Source of the DNA: Microlunatus phosphovorus NM-1 | GTDB taxonomy: Bacteria > Actinomycetota > Actinomycetes > Propionibacteriales > Propionibacteriaceae | Direction of reading: 5' to 3' | Length of the DNA stretch: 64,000 bases | Assembly: GCF_000270245.1 (NCBI RefSeq) | Contig: NC_015635.1 | Coordinates: forward strand, 4,774,001 to 4,838,000 | Part shown: positions 34,437 to 42,216 of the stretch, one piece after another | Layout of the letters: the number at the start of each line of letters is the position of its first letter | Numbering within the stretch: position 1 is the first letter of the stretch | Made by a program: the position numbers and the translations under genes | The notes under the pieces: model-generated | What the model was told of the DNA's origin: nothing | Databases searched by the model: none | What the model saw: only the letters and a program-made list of their open reading frames with translations

Positions 34437-34979
34437 GTGCCCGCTGCGCCGTCCGAGTCTCCTGAGTCATCGGGACAGCTGCGCGACGAGGTCGATCGGT
34501 TGGTCGAGGCCTGGCGGCGGGAACGCCCTGACCTCGATGTCTCCCCGATGCAGGTGCTCTCGCGGGTGACCCGGCTGGCCCGGCACCTGGACAAGGTACG
34601 CGGCACAGCCTTCGCGGCCTCGGGCCTGGAGTCCTGGGAGTTCGACGTGCTCGCCGCGCTGCGCCGAGCCGGCCCGAGCCACCACCTGTCCCCCGGTCAG
34701 CTGCTCAAGGAGACCATGGTCACCTCGGGCACCATGACCAACCGGATCGACCGGCTCAGCGCCCGTGGCCTGGTCACCCGCGACCCCCATCCCGGGGATC
34801 GGCGGGCCGTCGTGGTCGCGTTGACCGAGTCCGGTCGTGAGGCGGTCGATCAGGCCTTCGCCGATCTGATGACGGCGGAGCAGCAGATCCTGGCCGAGTT
34901 GGCTCCGCAGCACCGGCAGGCCATCACCGTCGCGCTCCGCGAGCTCTTGGCCCGGTACGGCACCGACTTCGACTCCTGA
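34437..34979 (+). CDS. MarR-family transcriptional regulator
   Basis: 180 residues. Helical N-terminus, then the winged helix: LESWEFDVLAALRRAGPSHHLSPGQLLKETMVTSGTMTNRIDRLSARGLVTRDPHPGDRRAVVVALTESGREAVD, with the DPHPGDRR wing. It probably represses the preceding MFS gene or itself; ligand unknown. A GTG start at 34437 follows TACACT by 7 nt, without a ribosome-binding site. The convergent ispE gene is separated by a strong hairpin. Confidence 0.92.
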   Translation: MPAAPSESPESSGQLRDEVDRLVEAWRRERPDLDVSPMQVLSRVTRLARHLDKVRGTAFAASGLESWEFDVLAALRRAGPSHHLSPGQLLKETMVTSGTMTNRIDRLSARGLVTRDPHPGDRRAVVVALTESGREAVDQAFADLMTAEQQILAELAPQHRQAITVALRELLARYGTDFDS

Positions 34980-34995
34980 ACCCACCATCGGCACA

Positions 34996-35043
34996 CAAGT
35001 TGCTGGCTTGTCCCCGACATCGGGGGCTGAGCCAGCAATGTGG
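34996..35043. terminator. Bidirectional terminator between marR and ispE
   Basis: TTGCTGGCT (35000-35008) pairs with AGCCAGCAA (35030-35038), extended by CACA/TGTG, and an inner CCCCGA/TCGGGG stem. It lies between converging genes and can serve both. Confidence 0.65.
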
Positions 35044-35060
35044 TTGGCGTACCGGTCAGC

Positions 35061-35993
35061 TCAGCCGAGCAGCCGTGCCCCCGGCACGGGTCCGACGACT
35101 GGCCGGGCGGTGCGCACCACACCATCGGCGGTGAGCGCCACACACAGGTCGATGGCGGCCGCCTCCGAGGCGACGAGGAAGGCGCAGGTCGGGCCGGAGC
35201 CGGAGACGATCCCACCCAACGCGCCGTAGTCCAGCCCCGTCTCCAGAGTACGGCGAAGCTGCGGCTGCAGGTGGAAGGCCGGCTCCTGCAGGTCGTTGAC
35301 CAGCGCCTTGGCCAGCCGGCCGGCATCACCGGCCCGCAAGGCGGCCATCAGCTCGGCCGGCACCTGGGGCTTGGTCGCATCGGGCCGCAGCTCGTCATAG
35401 GTGCGATAGACCGCTGGCGTCGACAATCCGGTCCAGCCGAAACCGAGCACCCAGTGATAGGACCCGCGCGCGAGTGCGGGGACCACCTGTTCGCCCCGGC
35501 CGCCACCGAGCGCCGTACCACCGAGCAATGCGAACGGCACGTCGCTGCCCAGTTCTGCGGCCAGGGCCAGCATCTGCTCCAGCGACACGTCCAGCGCCCA
35601 CAGGTCGGCGCAGGCCAACAGGGCCGCCGCACCGTTGGATGATCCGCCGGCCAGCCCACCGGCGACGGGGATCGACTTCTGGATCGACAGCGCCACTCCG
35701 AGCGGTTGGCCGTCGCCGTGCTTCGCGGCGAGCAGCCGGGCCGCCCGCAGCGCCAGGTTGCGTTCGTCGCACGGCACCTGACTGGCGCCCTCGCCGCTCA
35801 CCGAGACGGTGAATACGCCGGGCTCGTCCCAGACCGCCTGGATCTCGTCGAACAGCGACACCGCCTGATAGACGGTCGCCAGTGGATGGAAGCCGTCGGG
35901 TCGCGGCGGCCCCACGCACAACGCCAGGTTGATCTTGGCCGGCACGCGGACGCGGACGCCAGCGGGCACGGGCGTGATCGGGGCAGACATCAA
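35061..35993 (-). CDS. ispE: 4-diphosphocytidyl-2-C-methyl-D-erythritol kinase
   Basis: 310 residues, GHMP kinase. VRVPAKINLALCVGPPRPDGFHPLATVYQAV is the substrate-binding start, with Lys and Asp of PAKINL; the ATP loop is IPVAGGLAGGSSNGAAALLA; the third motif is VSGSGPTCAFLVAS. It phosphorylates CDP-methylerythritol in the MEP isoprenoid pathway. Start ATG 35993 or the next codon. It is downstream of rsmA on the same strand. Confidence 0.96.
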   Translation of the reverse strand: MMSAPITPVPAGVRVRVPAKINLALCVGPPRPDGFHPLATVYQAVSLFDEIQAVWDEPGVFTVSVSGEGASQVPCDERNLALRAARLLAAKHGDGQPLGVALSIQKSIPVAGGLAGGSSNGAAALLACADLWALDVSLEQMLALAAELGSDVPFALLGGTALGGGRGEQVVPALARGSYHWVLGFGWTGLSTPAVYRTYDELRPDATKPQVPAELMAALRAGDAGRLAKALVNDLQEPAFHLQPQLRRTLETGLDYGALGGIVSGSGPTCAFLVASEAAAIDLCVALTADGVVRTARPVVGPVPGARLLG

Positions 35994-36054
35994 CCGAAGG
36001 CTAGCCCGCGGCTCAGCCGGGCCTCACACCGCGCTGCCGGGGATGCTCCGAATC

Positions 36055-36915
36055 TCAGCCGGCAGCCACCGTGAGCTGCTCGGCGATCCGCGCGTACGCG
36101 GTCACGTCCAAGACCTCGCCGCGGGCCTGGGGATCGACGCCGGCCGCCTCGAGCGCAGCCGAGGCAGCCGCGGACGAACCAGCCAGCCCCGCCAGCGCGG
36201 AACGCAGCATCTTGCGGCGCTGCGCGAACGCCGCGTCGATCACCGCGAAGACCTGCTCCCGGGTCGCTGTCGTCTCCGGTGGGGGGCGCCGGGTGATCGA
36301 GACCAGTCCCGAGTCGACGTTGGGCACCGGCCAGAAGACACTCGGCGGCACCGTCCCGACCCGCGCCGTGGCGGCGTACCAGGCCATCTTCACCGAGGGG
36401 ATGCCGTACGTCTTCGACCCTGGCCCGGCGGCCAGCCGGTCAGCCACCTCGGCCTGCACCATCACCAGGCCGTGCTGCCAACTCTCGAAAGTGGCGAGCA
36501 AGTGCAACAGCACCGGCACCGACACGTTGTACGGCAGATTGGCCACCACCCGGGTGGGCTCGTACGGCAATTCAGCAACCCGGAGTGCATCCGCCTCGAC
36601 CACCGACAGCGCGGCCGACCGAGCCGGCAGCCGCTCGGCAACGGTGTCGGGCAGCGCGCCCGCCAACAGCGGATCGATCTCCACGGCCACCACTCGCTCG
36701 GCAGCTTCCAGCAGCCCCAGGGTCAACGAGCCCAGTCCGGGCCCGATCTCGAGCACCACGTCGTCCGGCTGCACCCCGGCCAGCGCGACGATCCGGCGTA
36801 CCGTGTTGGCGTCGGTGACGAAGTTCTGACCGCGTTGCTTGGTCGGTCGCAGGTCGAGTCGGGTTGCGAGCCGACGTACAGCGCTCGCCGAGAGCAGACC
36901 GGGGCGGGATTCCAC
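36055..36915 (-). CDS. rsmA: 16S rRNA dimethyladenosine transferase (KsgA)
   Basis: 286 residues. [52 protein letters not shown] is the SAM-binding motif I block; [13 protein letters not shown] and [17 protein letters not shown] include motif IV NLPY. It dimethylates A1518 and A1519 of 16S rRNA. Lies between rpfB and ispE, the order known from other actinobacteria (rpfB-rsmA-ispE). A 20 bp x5 repeat separates it from rpfB. Confidence 0.96.
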   Translation of the reverse strand: MESRPGLLSASAVRRLATRLDLRPTKQRGQNFVTDANTVRRIVALAGVQPDDVVLEIGPGLGSLTLGLLEAAERVVAVEIDPLLAGALPDTVAERLPARSAALSVVEADALRVAELPYEPTRVVANLPYNVSVPVLLHLLATFESWQHGLVMVQAEVADRLAAGPGSKTYGIPSVKMAWYAATARVGTVPPSVFWPVPNVDSGLVSITRRPPPETTATREQVFAVIDAAFAQRRKMLRSALAGLAGSSAAASAALEAAGVDPQARGEVLDVTAYARIAEQLTVAAG

Positions 36916-36934
36916 CGGACCAGTATCCGGTCCA

Positions 36935-37030
36935 GTCAGTGCAGAACCCGCCCAGTCAGTGCAGAACCCGCCCAGTCAGTGCCGAACCCGACCAGTCAGT
37001 GCAGAACCCGCCCGGTCAGTGCAGAACCGC
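36935..37030. repeat. 20 bp direct repeat, five copies, between rpfB and rsmA
   Basis: GTCAGTGCAGAACCCGCCCA recurs at exact 20 bp spacing from 36935, 36955, 36975, 36995 and 37015, with few changes (one GCAGAA is GCCGAA, the last copy is truncated). The array fills the gap upstream of rsmA. Two helical turns per unit would present every copy on one DNA face. Confidence 0.8.
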
Positions 37031-37034
37031 GAGG

Positions 37035-38129
37035 TCAGCGCAGGCCGAGCTTGGAGGTGCAGGCCGGCCACTGACCCCAGCCGGCCCGCGCCTGCAGCTT
37101 CTTGGCAACCGCGATCTGGGTCTCCCGGCTGTGCTGGTGCGGCAACCCGGTGCCGCCCATCGCCCGCCACGTGGAGGCGGTGAACTGCAGACCACCGTAG
37201 AAGCCGTTGCCGGTGTTGATCGACCAGTTGCCACCGGACTCGCACTGCGCCAGCCGATCCCAGACGGAGTTCCCGGCGACCGACGGGGCGGCCATGGAGT
37301 CTTCCTTCGTGCCGACCAGCAGCACCCGGTCGACCGCCTTCTTGGTGATCTTGGAGGACTTCTCGGTCCGCTTCACGACCTTGCCGTCGTGCCGGACCTC
37401 GGTCAGCACGACCACCCGCTCGCCCGTCTTGCCCGCGGTCTGGACCTTGGTCTTGCCCTTGGCGAGGGAATCGGTGTTCTTGTTGACGGTGCGGTACGCA
37501 ACCTTCTTGGTCTTGGTCACGGTTCTGATGTCCACCTTGACCACCGTGAGCGACATCCCGTCGGCGACCTTGGCGGCTTCCTTGGCGCTCACCTTGTCAT
37601 TGGCGTCCACCGCAATCCCGGCGTCGTTCAAGGCGTCGCCCACCGTCAGCGCGGTGGTCTTGACCTTCCGCTCCTTGCCACCGGCATCAACGGTGATCGC
37701 CTTGACGGTGTTCACGGTGAAGTCGAGCCCCTCGCGGCCGATCCCGGCGCTGCGGCTGGTGGACAGATCGGCACCGGCGGAGTCGAACTGCAGGCTCTGC
37801 AGGGCCTGGTCGACGCTGGTCGCGGTGGTCCAGAAGGTCTGTTTCGCGCCGTCCACAGTGACGGTGACCTGGCGTCCGTACTGCACGGCGATCTTGGTGC
37901 CGTCGACGACCGGAGCGTCCAGGCTCGGTGCAACGACATCGTGCTCGCCCACCGTGATGTTCTGACCGGCGAGGACATCACCGACCGTACGGCTCATGGT
38001 GGAGACCTCTTGCGCCTGACCGTCGACTGCCAGCGTGACGTCGTTGTTCAGCGCCGCATAGGCGAACGTCGTACCGGCGACGGCGAGGGCCGTCGCTCCG
38101 ACCGCGGCAACGGGGATGATCTTCCGCAC
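37035..38129 (-). CDS. rpfB: Resuscitation-promoting factor RpfB-type protein
   Basis: 364 residues. Signal/anchor helix KIIPVAAVGATALAVAGTTFAYAAL, three DUF348 (UBX-like) repeats (TLAVDGQAQEVSTMSRTVGDVLA and two more), a G5 domain (VTKTKKVAYRTVNKNTDSL..RVVVLTEVRHDG), and a C-terminal lysozyme-like Rpf domain SVWDRLAQCESGGNWSINTGNGFYGGLQFTASTWRAMGG, Glu being the catalytic residue. It cleaves peptidoglycan to help growth resume. GTG 38129 follows AGGAG by 6 nt. Confidence 0.96.
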   Translation of the reverse strand: MRKIIPVAAVGATALAVAGTTFAYAALNNDVTLAVDGQAQEVSTMSRTVGDVLAGQNITVGEHDVVAPSLDAPVVDGTKIAVQYGRQVTVTVDGAKQTFWTTATSVDQALQSLQFDSAGADLSTSRSAGIGREGLDFTVNTVKAITVDAGGKERKVKTTALTVGDALNDAGIAVDANDKVSAKEAAKVADGMSLTVVKVDIRTVTKTKKVAYRTVNKNTDSLAKGKTKVQTAGKTGERVVVLTEVRHDGKVVKRTEKSSKITKKAVDRVLLVGTKEDSMAAPSVAGNSVWDRLAQCESGGNWSINTGNGFYGGLQFTASTWRAMGGTGLPHQHSRETQIAVAKKLQARAGWGQWPACTSKLGLR

Positions 38130-38212
38130 GTGAACTCCTGGCCCGGAGTGGACAGCACCGGGCGGTTTGATGTCAGTGATGGGACGGGACCTCAAGGGCC
38201 CACGATCACGGA

Positions 38213-38241
38213 ATCATAACGGTCTGGCGACACGCGCCCAA
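38213..38241 (-). promoter_or_regulatory. rpfB promoter
   Basis: On the minus strand -35 TTGGGC (38236-38241) and -10 TATGAT (38213-38218) are separated by exactly 17 bp, giving a leader of about 75 nt before the GTG at 38129. No ydaO-type c-di-AMP riboswitch is visible in that short leader. Confidence 0.55.
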
Positions 38242-38267
38242 ATCGTCACGAAATGACCCTCGTGTTG

Positions 38268-38870
38268 TTATCCGGCGTGCCCCCACAACCCTCGGTGGAC
38301 GAGCTCTTCGGCCGACCTGCGGCCGCGTCGTGACCTGGCGGCAACCTCTGCCGGACGGCCGACACTGACCACCCCGATCAACTCGTGATGTTCCGGTACG
38401 CCGAAGGCGGCTCGGACCGGTCCGATCCGGTCCGGGGGAACACCGAAGAAGCACGCACCCAGCCCCTCGTCCACGGCGGCATAGAGCAGCGCCAGAGTGT
38501 TCATCCCCGCATCGACGTACCAATAGGGGGCAGTCCACCGCACGGGATCGCGATCGATCCAGCCCTTGTCGGGCTCGGCGTAGCGGTCCAGGTAGGCGGT
38601 GCGATCGGTCCAGACGACGATCAGCACCGGCGCGGTCTGCATTCCGGCGAGCCAACGATCCGGCGGTGCCTCCGGGTCCGTGGTGATCTCCCAGTAGCGC
38701 TGCTTGTCCGGCCCGTCGAGGACCAGCAGGCTCACTCCTTGGGTGAAGCCCGCCGACGGCACTCGCAGACCGGCGTCGAGGATCCGCTCCAGCGCATCCT
38801 CCGGCACCGGGGCTGCCGGGTCGTAGCGCCGCACCATTCGGCGCTTCCGACGTATCTCAGCCAGTTCCAT
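38268..38870 (-). CDS. Nitroreductase-family protein
   Basis: 200 residues. RRKRRMVRRYDPAAPVPEDALERILDAGLRVPSAGFTQGVSLLVLDG is the FMN-binding start; YWYVDAGMNTLALLYAAVDEGLGACFFGVPPDRIGPVRAAFGVPEHHELIGVVSVGRP completes the fold. FMN-dependent NAD(P)H reductases of this family act on nitroaromatics, quinones or flavins; some actinobacterial ones use F420 biosynthesis intermediates. The ATG at 38870 places the arginine pair RRMVRRY at the normal distance. Upstream tatD is 23 bases away. Confidence 0.88.
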   Translation of the reverse strand: MELAEIRRKRRMVRRYDPAAPVPEDALERILDAGLRVPSAGFTQGVSLLVLDGPDKQRYWEITTDPEAPPDRWLAGMQTAPVLIVVWTDRTAYLDRYAEPDKGWIDRDPVRWTAPYWYVDAGMNTLALLYAAVDEGLGACFFGVPPDRIGPVRAAFGVPEHHELIGVVSVGRPAEVAARSRRGRRSAEELVHRGLWGHAG

Positions 38871-38893
38871 CGCTGCCCGACTCCACCGCGACT

Positions 38894-39724
38894 TCAGCCC
38901 CAAGGTCCGCCGAAGGCGGCGTACGCGTTCTGCTCCAGCGCCCCGCAGACCTCGACGAGATCGCGATCCAGCACCTCGGCCATGAACCGGGCCGTGTGCG
39001 GGATCAGATAGGAGGCGTTGGCGCGACCCCGATACGGCACCGGAGTCAGGTAGGGAGCATCGGTCTCGGTGAGGATCCGATCCAGCGGGGTGATCCGCAG
39101 CGCCGCACGCAACTGCTCGTTGGGCTTGAAGGTGATCGGACCGGCATAGGACAGCCAGGCGCCACGGTCCAGGCAGGCCCGGGCGAAGTCGGCATCGCCC
39201 GAGAAGCAGTGCATCACCACCCGTTCCGGCACGCCCTCGGCATCCAGCACGTCGAGCACGTCGGCATGCGCGTCGCGGTCGTGGATGACCAGCGTCTTGC
39301 CGGTCGCCTGGGCAAGGGCGATGTGCCAGGCGAAGGCATCGCGCTGGGTCTGGTGTCCGGCCTCGTCCCTGGTCCGATAGTGGTCCAGCCCGGTTTCACC
39401 GATCGCCCGGACCCGAGGGCGACGGGCCATCTGCTCGATCTCGGCCAAGGCCAGCGGCAGTTCGTCGGGCCGCATCCGGGCTGCGTCGTTGGGGTGGATC
39501 GCGACGCCGGCGATCACGCTGTCCCACCGCTCCGCCGCCTCCACCGCGAACCGGGCGCCGGCCAGATCGCAGCCGATCTGCACAATCCGGGTCACCCCGA
39601 CCTGCGCCGCCTGCTCGATCGCCTCCGCAGGATCCAGCCCACTGACCTCGAACGCGGAGTCGAGATGACAGTGCGAGTCGATCACCGGGTGCGGGAGTGG
39701 CTCAGGCAGCGGCGGCAGGTTCAC
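38894..39724 (-). CDS. tatD: TatD-family metal-dependent hydrolase
   Basis: 276 residues. VIDSHCHLDSAFEVSGLDPAEAI carries the HxH metal site; VRAIGETGLDHYRTRDEAGHQTQRDAFAWHIALAQATGKTLVIHDRDAHADVLDVL and MHCFSGDADFA with ILTETDAPYLTPVPYRG give the remaining His, Glu and Asp ligands. Probable deoxyribonuclease involved in DNA quality control. Found upstream of rpfB in mycobacteria too. Overlaps nothing; 4 bases after rsmI's end. Confidence 0.94.
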   Translation of the reverse strand: MNLPPLPEPLPHPVIDSHCHLDSAFEVSGLDPAEAIEQAAQVGVTRIVQIGCDLAGARFAVEAAERWDSVIAGVAIHPNDAARMRPDELPLALAEIEQMARRPRVRAIGETGLDHYRTRDEAGHQTQRDAFAWHIALAQATGKTLVIHDRDAHADVLDVLDAEGVPERVVMHCFSGDADFARACLDRGAWLSYAGPITFKPNEQLRAALRITPLDRILTETDAPYLTPVPYRGRANASYLIPHTARFMAEVLDRDLVEVCGALEQNAYAAFGGPWG

Positions 39725-39728
39725 GGGT

Positions 39729-40571
39729 TCACTCTGGCAGATCTCTCGCGCTCAACGCTGCGTCGTACAACCGGTTCTTGCGCACTCCGGTGGCCGCCGC
39801 GACGTCGGCGACGGCCTGTTTGAGCCGAGCGCCGTCGGCGACCAGCGCCTGGACCTGCTGCACTGCCCTGGCCAGGTCGTCTTCGGTGGAGCCCGGCGCG
39901 CCGGCGATCACGATCGTCACCTCACCACGCACACCACCGGCGGCCCAAGCCGCAAGCTCCCCCAACCCACCACGGACGACCTCCTCATAGGTCTTGGTCA
40001 GTTCCCGACAGACCACCCCCGGCCGGTCCGCACCGAGCACCTCGGCGGCGGCACTCAACATCTCCGCCGTCCGATGCGGTGCCTCGAAGAACACCATCGT
40101 CCGCGGCTCCCGGACCAGGTCGGCCAGCCGGCGAGACCGCTCCCCCGCCTTGCGCGGCAGGAAACCCTCGAAGCAGAACCGGTCGACCGGCAGCCCGGAC
40201 ACCGCCAGTGCAGCCAGCACAGCCGAGGGCCCCGGAACCACGCTCACCCGCACTCCGGCCCCGATCGCCGCCACCGTGATCCGATAGCCGGGATCGGAGA
40301 CCGACGGCATCCCGGCATCGGTGGCGACCACCACCGTGGCGCCGTCGACCAGGGCGGCCACCAACTCGGGGGTCCGGGCCACCTCGTTGCCGTCGAAGTA
40401 GGAGACGATCCGCGCCGACGTCTCGATCCCGAGTCTGGTCAGCAGCATCCGCAGCCGACGGGTGTCCTCGGCCGCGATCACATCGGCCCCGGTCAGCGCC
40501 CGGATCAGGGCCGGGCTGGCATCAGCCGCGTCACCGATCGGCGTACCCGCCAGCAGCAGTACTCCACTCAT
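39729..40571 (-). CDS. rsmI: 16S rRNA (cytidine1402-2'-O)-methyltransferase
   Basis: 280 residues. GVLLLAGTPIGDAADASPALIRALTGADVIAAEDTRRLRMLLTRLGI is the family start; VSYFDGNEVARTPELVAALVDGATVVVATDAGMPSVSDPGYR the SAM pocket; GLPVDRFCFEGFLPRKAGERSRRLADL the substrate side. It methylates C1402 in 16S rRNA. ATG 40571 has GGGGAG just upstream, and the divergent O-mannosyltransferase starts 26 bases away, so both promoters overlap. The pair rsmI and pmt divergent is known from other actinobacteria. Confidence 0.95.
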   Translation of the reverse strand: MSGVLLLAGTPIGDAADASPALIRALTGADVIAAEDTRRLRMLLTRLGIETSARIVSYFDGNEVARTPELVAALVDGATVVVATDAGMPSVSDPGYRITVAAIGAGVRVSVVPGPSAVLAALAVSGLPVDRFCFEGFLPRKAGERSRRLADLVREPRTMVFFEAPHRTAEMLSAAAEVLGADRPGVVCRELTKTYEEVVRGGLGELAAWAAGGVRGEVTIVIAGAPGSTEDDLARAVQQVQALVADGARLKQAVADVAAATGVRKNRLYDAALSARDLPE

Positions 40572-40583
40572 AACTCCCCTACA

Positions 40584-40589
40584 TACACT
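40584..40589 (+). promoter_or_regulatory. -10 box of the O-mannosyltransferase gene
   Basis: TACACT ends 7 nt before the GTG at 40597; there is no Shine-Dalgarno sequence between, implying a leaderless transcript. The opposite strand carries TATGTA in the same bases for rsmI. Confidence 0.45.
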
Positions 40590-40596
40590 CTTCCCC

Positions 40597-42216
40597 GTGA
40601 GTGTGCTCGCCCCGCCCGAGGACGTCGCGTCCCAGGTGGGGCTGACGGCACCGCCTCCGCCGCCCGAGAAGACGACCATCGAGCGGCTTCGGGTGCCACC
40701 GATGGCCGACCGGCTGACCGGCTGGCTGGTGACGATCGCCGTCACCGCCATCGCTTTCGTGCTGCGCGCGGTCCACCTCGGCCGGCCGAACTCGCTGATC
40801 TTCGACGAGACCTACTACGCCAAGGACGCCTATTCACTGCTGCGCTTCGGCTATGAACGGTCCTGGCCCGACGATGCCAATGCCAAGATCATCGCCGGCA
40901 ACCTGGACGTGATGAAGGACTCCGCCGCGTTCATCGTCCACCCGCAGCTCGGCAAGTGGCTGATCGCGTTCGGCGAGCACTTCTTCGGCATGACCTCGGT
41001 CGGCTGGCGGATCGGCCCGCTGATCGTCGGCACCCTGCTCGTGCTGGTCCTCACCCGGCTGGTCCGGCGAGTCTCCCGCTCGACGCTGATCGGCGGCATC
41101 GCCGGGCTGCTGCTGGCCTTCGACGGCCTGGCTTTCGTGATGTCGCGAGTCGCCCTACTCGACATCTTCCTCGCGTTCTTCGCGCTGGCCGCGGTCGCCT
41201 GCCTGGCCGCCGATCGCGACTGGTTCCGCAACCGGCTCGCCGACCACCTCGAACGCAACGGCCTGTTGGACCTGGGCGGCCGGTTCGGTCCGGCGCTGAT
41301 CCTGCGACCCTGGCGGATCGCCGCCGGGCTCTGCTTCGGCCTTGCCCTGGGCAGCAAGTGGAGTGCCCTGTATGTCCTCGCCGCCTTCGCCCTGCTCAGC
41401 CTGGCCTGGGATGTCGGCGCCCGCCGCCTGGCCGGCGCCGGTGTCCGCTCGTACACGGCGATCCTCCGCGACGGCATTCCCGCGTTCGTCTCGCTGGTGC
41501 TGCTCTCCGCAGTGGTGTACCTCAGCACCTGGTTCAGCTGGCTGGCCAGCACCGGCGGCTACGACCGGGACTGGGGCAGCAAGCATCCCGACGCCTGGAC
41601 CAGCCGGTTCCTGGGCGACGGCTTGGCCTCGCTCATCCAGTACCACAAGGACATCTGGGGCTTCCACACCGGCGACTACATCAACCACGCCACCCACAGC
41701 TACGACGCCAAGCCGATCGGCTGGCTGCTGGTCGTGCGGCCTCTGTCGATGTACTACCAGGGCGACCTGCCGGCCGGCACCGACGGCTGCACGACCGGCG
41801 ACAAATGCGTCGGCGCCGTGCTCGCGATCGGTACGCCGGTGCTGTGGTGGGCAGGCGTCATTGCCCTGATCGCTGCTGTGATCCTGTGGGTCGGCGCGCG
41901 CGACTGGCGCTTCGGCATCCCCGTGGTCGGAGTGCTGAGCGTGTGGCTGCCCTGGTTCTCCTACGACAGCCGGCCGGTCTTCTACTTCTACGCGATCGCC
42001 CTGATCCCGTTCACCGTGATGGCGGTCGCGTTGTGTCTGGGGAAGGTGATCGGCGACGCCCGAGCAGGTGATCGACGACTGCTCGGCGGGGTCCTGGCCG
42101 GCGCCTTCGTCGCCCTGGTCGCCGCCAACTTCGCCTGGCTCTATCCGATCCTGTCCGGCCAACCCATCACGTACGCGCAGTGGCAAGCGCGAATGTGGTT
42201 CCGCAGCTGGATCTGA
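40597..42216 (+). CDS. Protein O-mannosyltransferase (GT39)
   Basis: 539 residues, about 11 membrane helices. LIFDETYYAKDAYSLLRFG has the catalytic Asp-Glu of GT39 in the first extracytoplasmic loop; VHPQLGKWLIAFGEHFFG, the FALAAVACLAADRDWFR loop, LGSKWSALYVLAAFALLSL and the C-terminal WLPWFSYDSRPVFYFYAIALIPF belong to the family. It moves mannose from polyprenyl phosphate to Ser or Thr of exported proteins. The GTG at 40597 is preferred; longer frames enter rsmI. The antiporter gene begins directly after the stop. Confidence 0.93.
   Translation: MSVLAPPEDVASQVGLTAPPPPPEKTTIERLRVPPMADRLTGWLVTIAVTAIAFVLRAVHLGRPNSLIFDETYYAKDAYSLLRFGYERSWPDDANAKIIAGNLDVMKDSAAFIVHPQLGKWLIAFGEHFFGMTSVGWRIGPLIVGTLLVLVLTRLVRRVSRSTLIGGIAGLLLAFDGLAFVMSRVALLDIFLAFFALAAVACLAADRDWFRNRLADHLERNGLLDLGGRFGPALILRPWRIAAGLCFGLALGSKWSALYVLAAFALLSLAWDVGARRLAGAGVRSYTAILRDGIPAFVSLVLLSAVVYLSTWFSWLASTGGYDRDWGSKHPDAWTSRFLGDGLASLIQYHKDIWGFHTGDYINHATHSYDAKPIGWLLVVRPLSMYYQGDLPAGTDGCTTGDKCVGAVLAIGTPVLWWAGVIALIAAVILWVGARDWRFGIPVVGVLSVWLPWFSYDSRPVFYFYAIALIPFTVMAVALCLGKVIGDARAGDRRLLGGVLAGAFVALVAANFAWLYPILSGQPITYAQWQARMWFRSWI

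Noticed and set aside
38130-38240. c-di-AMP (ydaO) riboswitch before rpfB
   Set aside because: Some rpf genes have one, but the leader from the predicted promoter is only about 75 nt and shows none of the conserved pairings I would expect.
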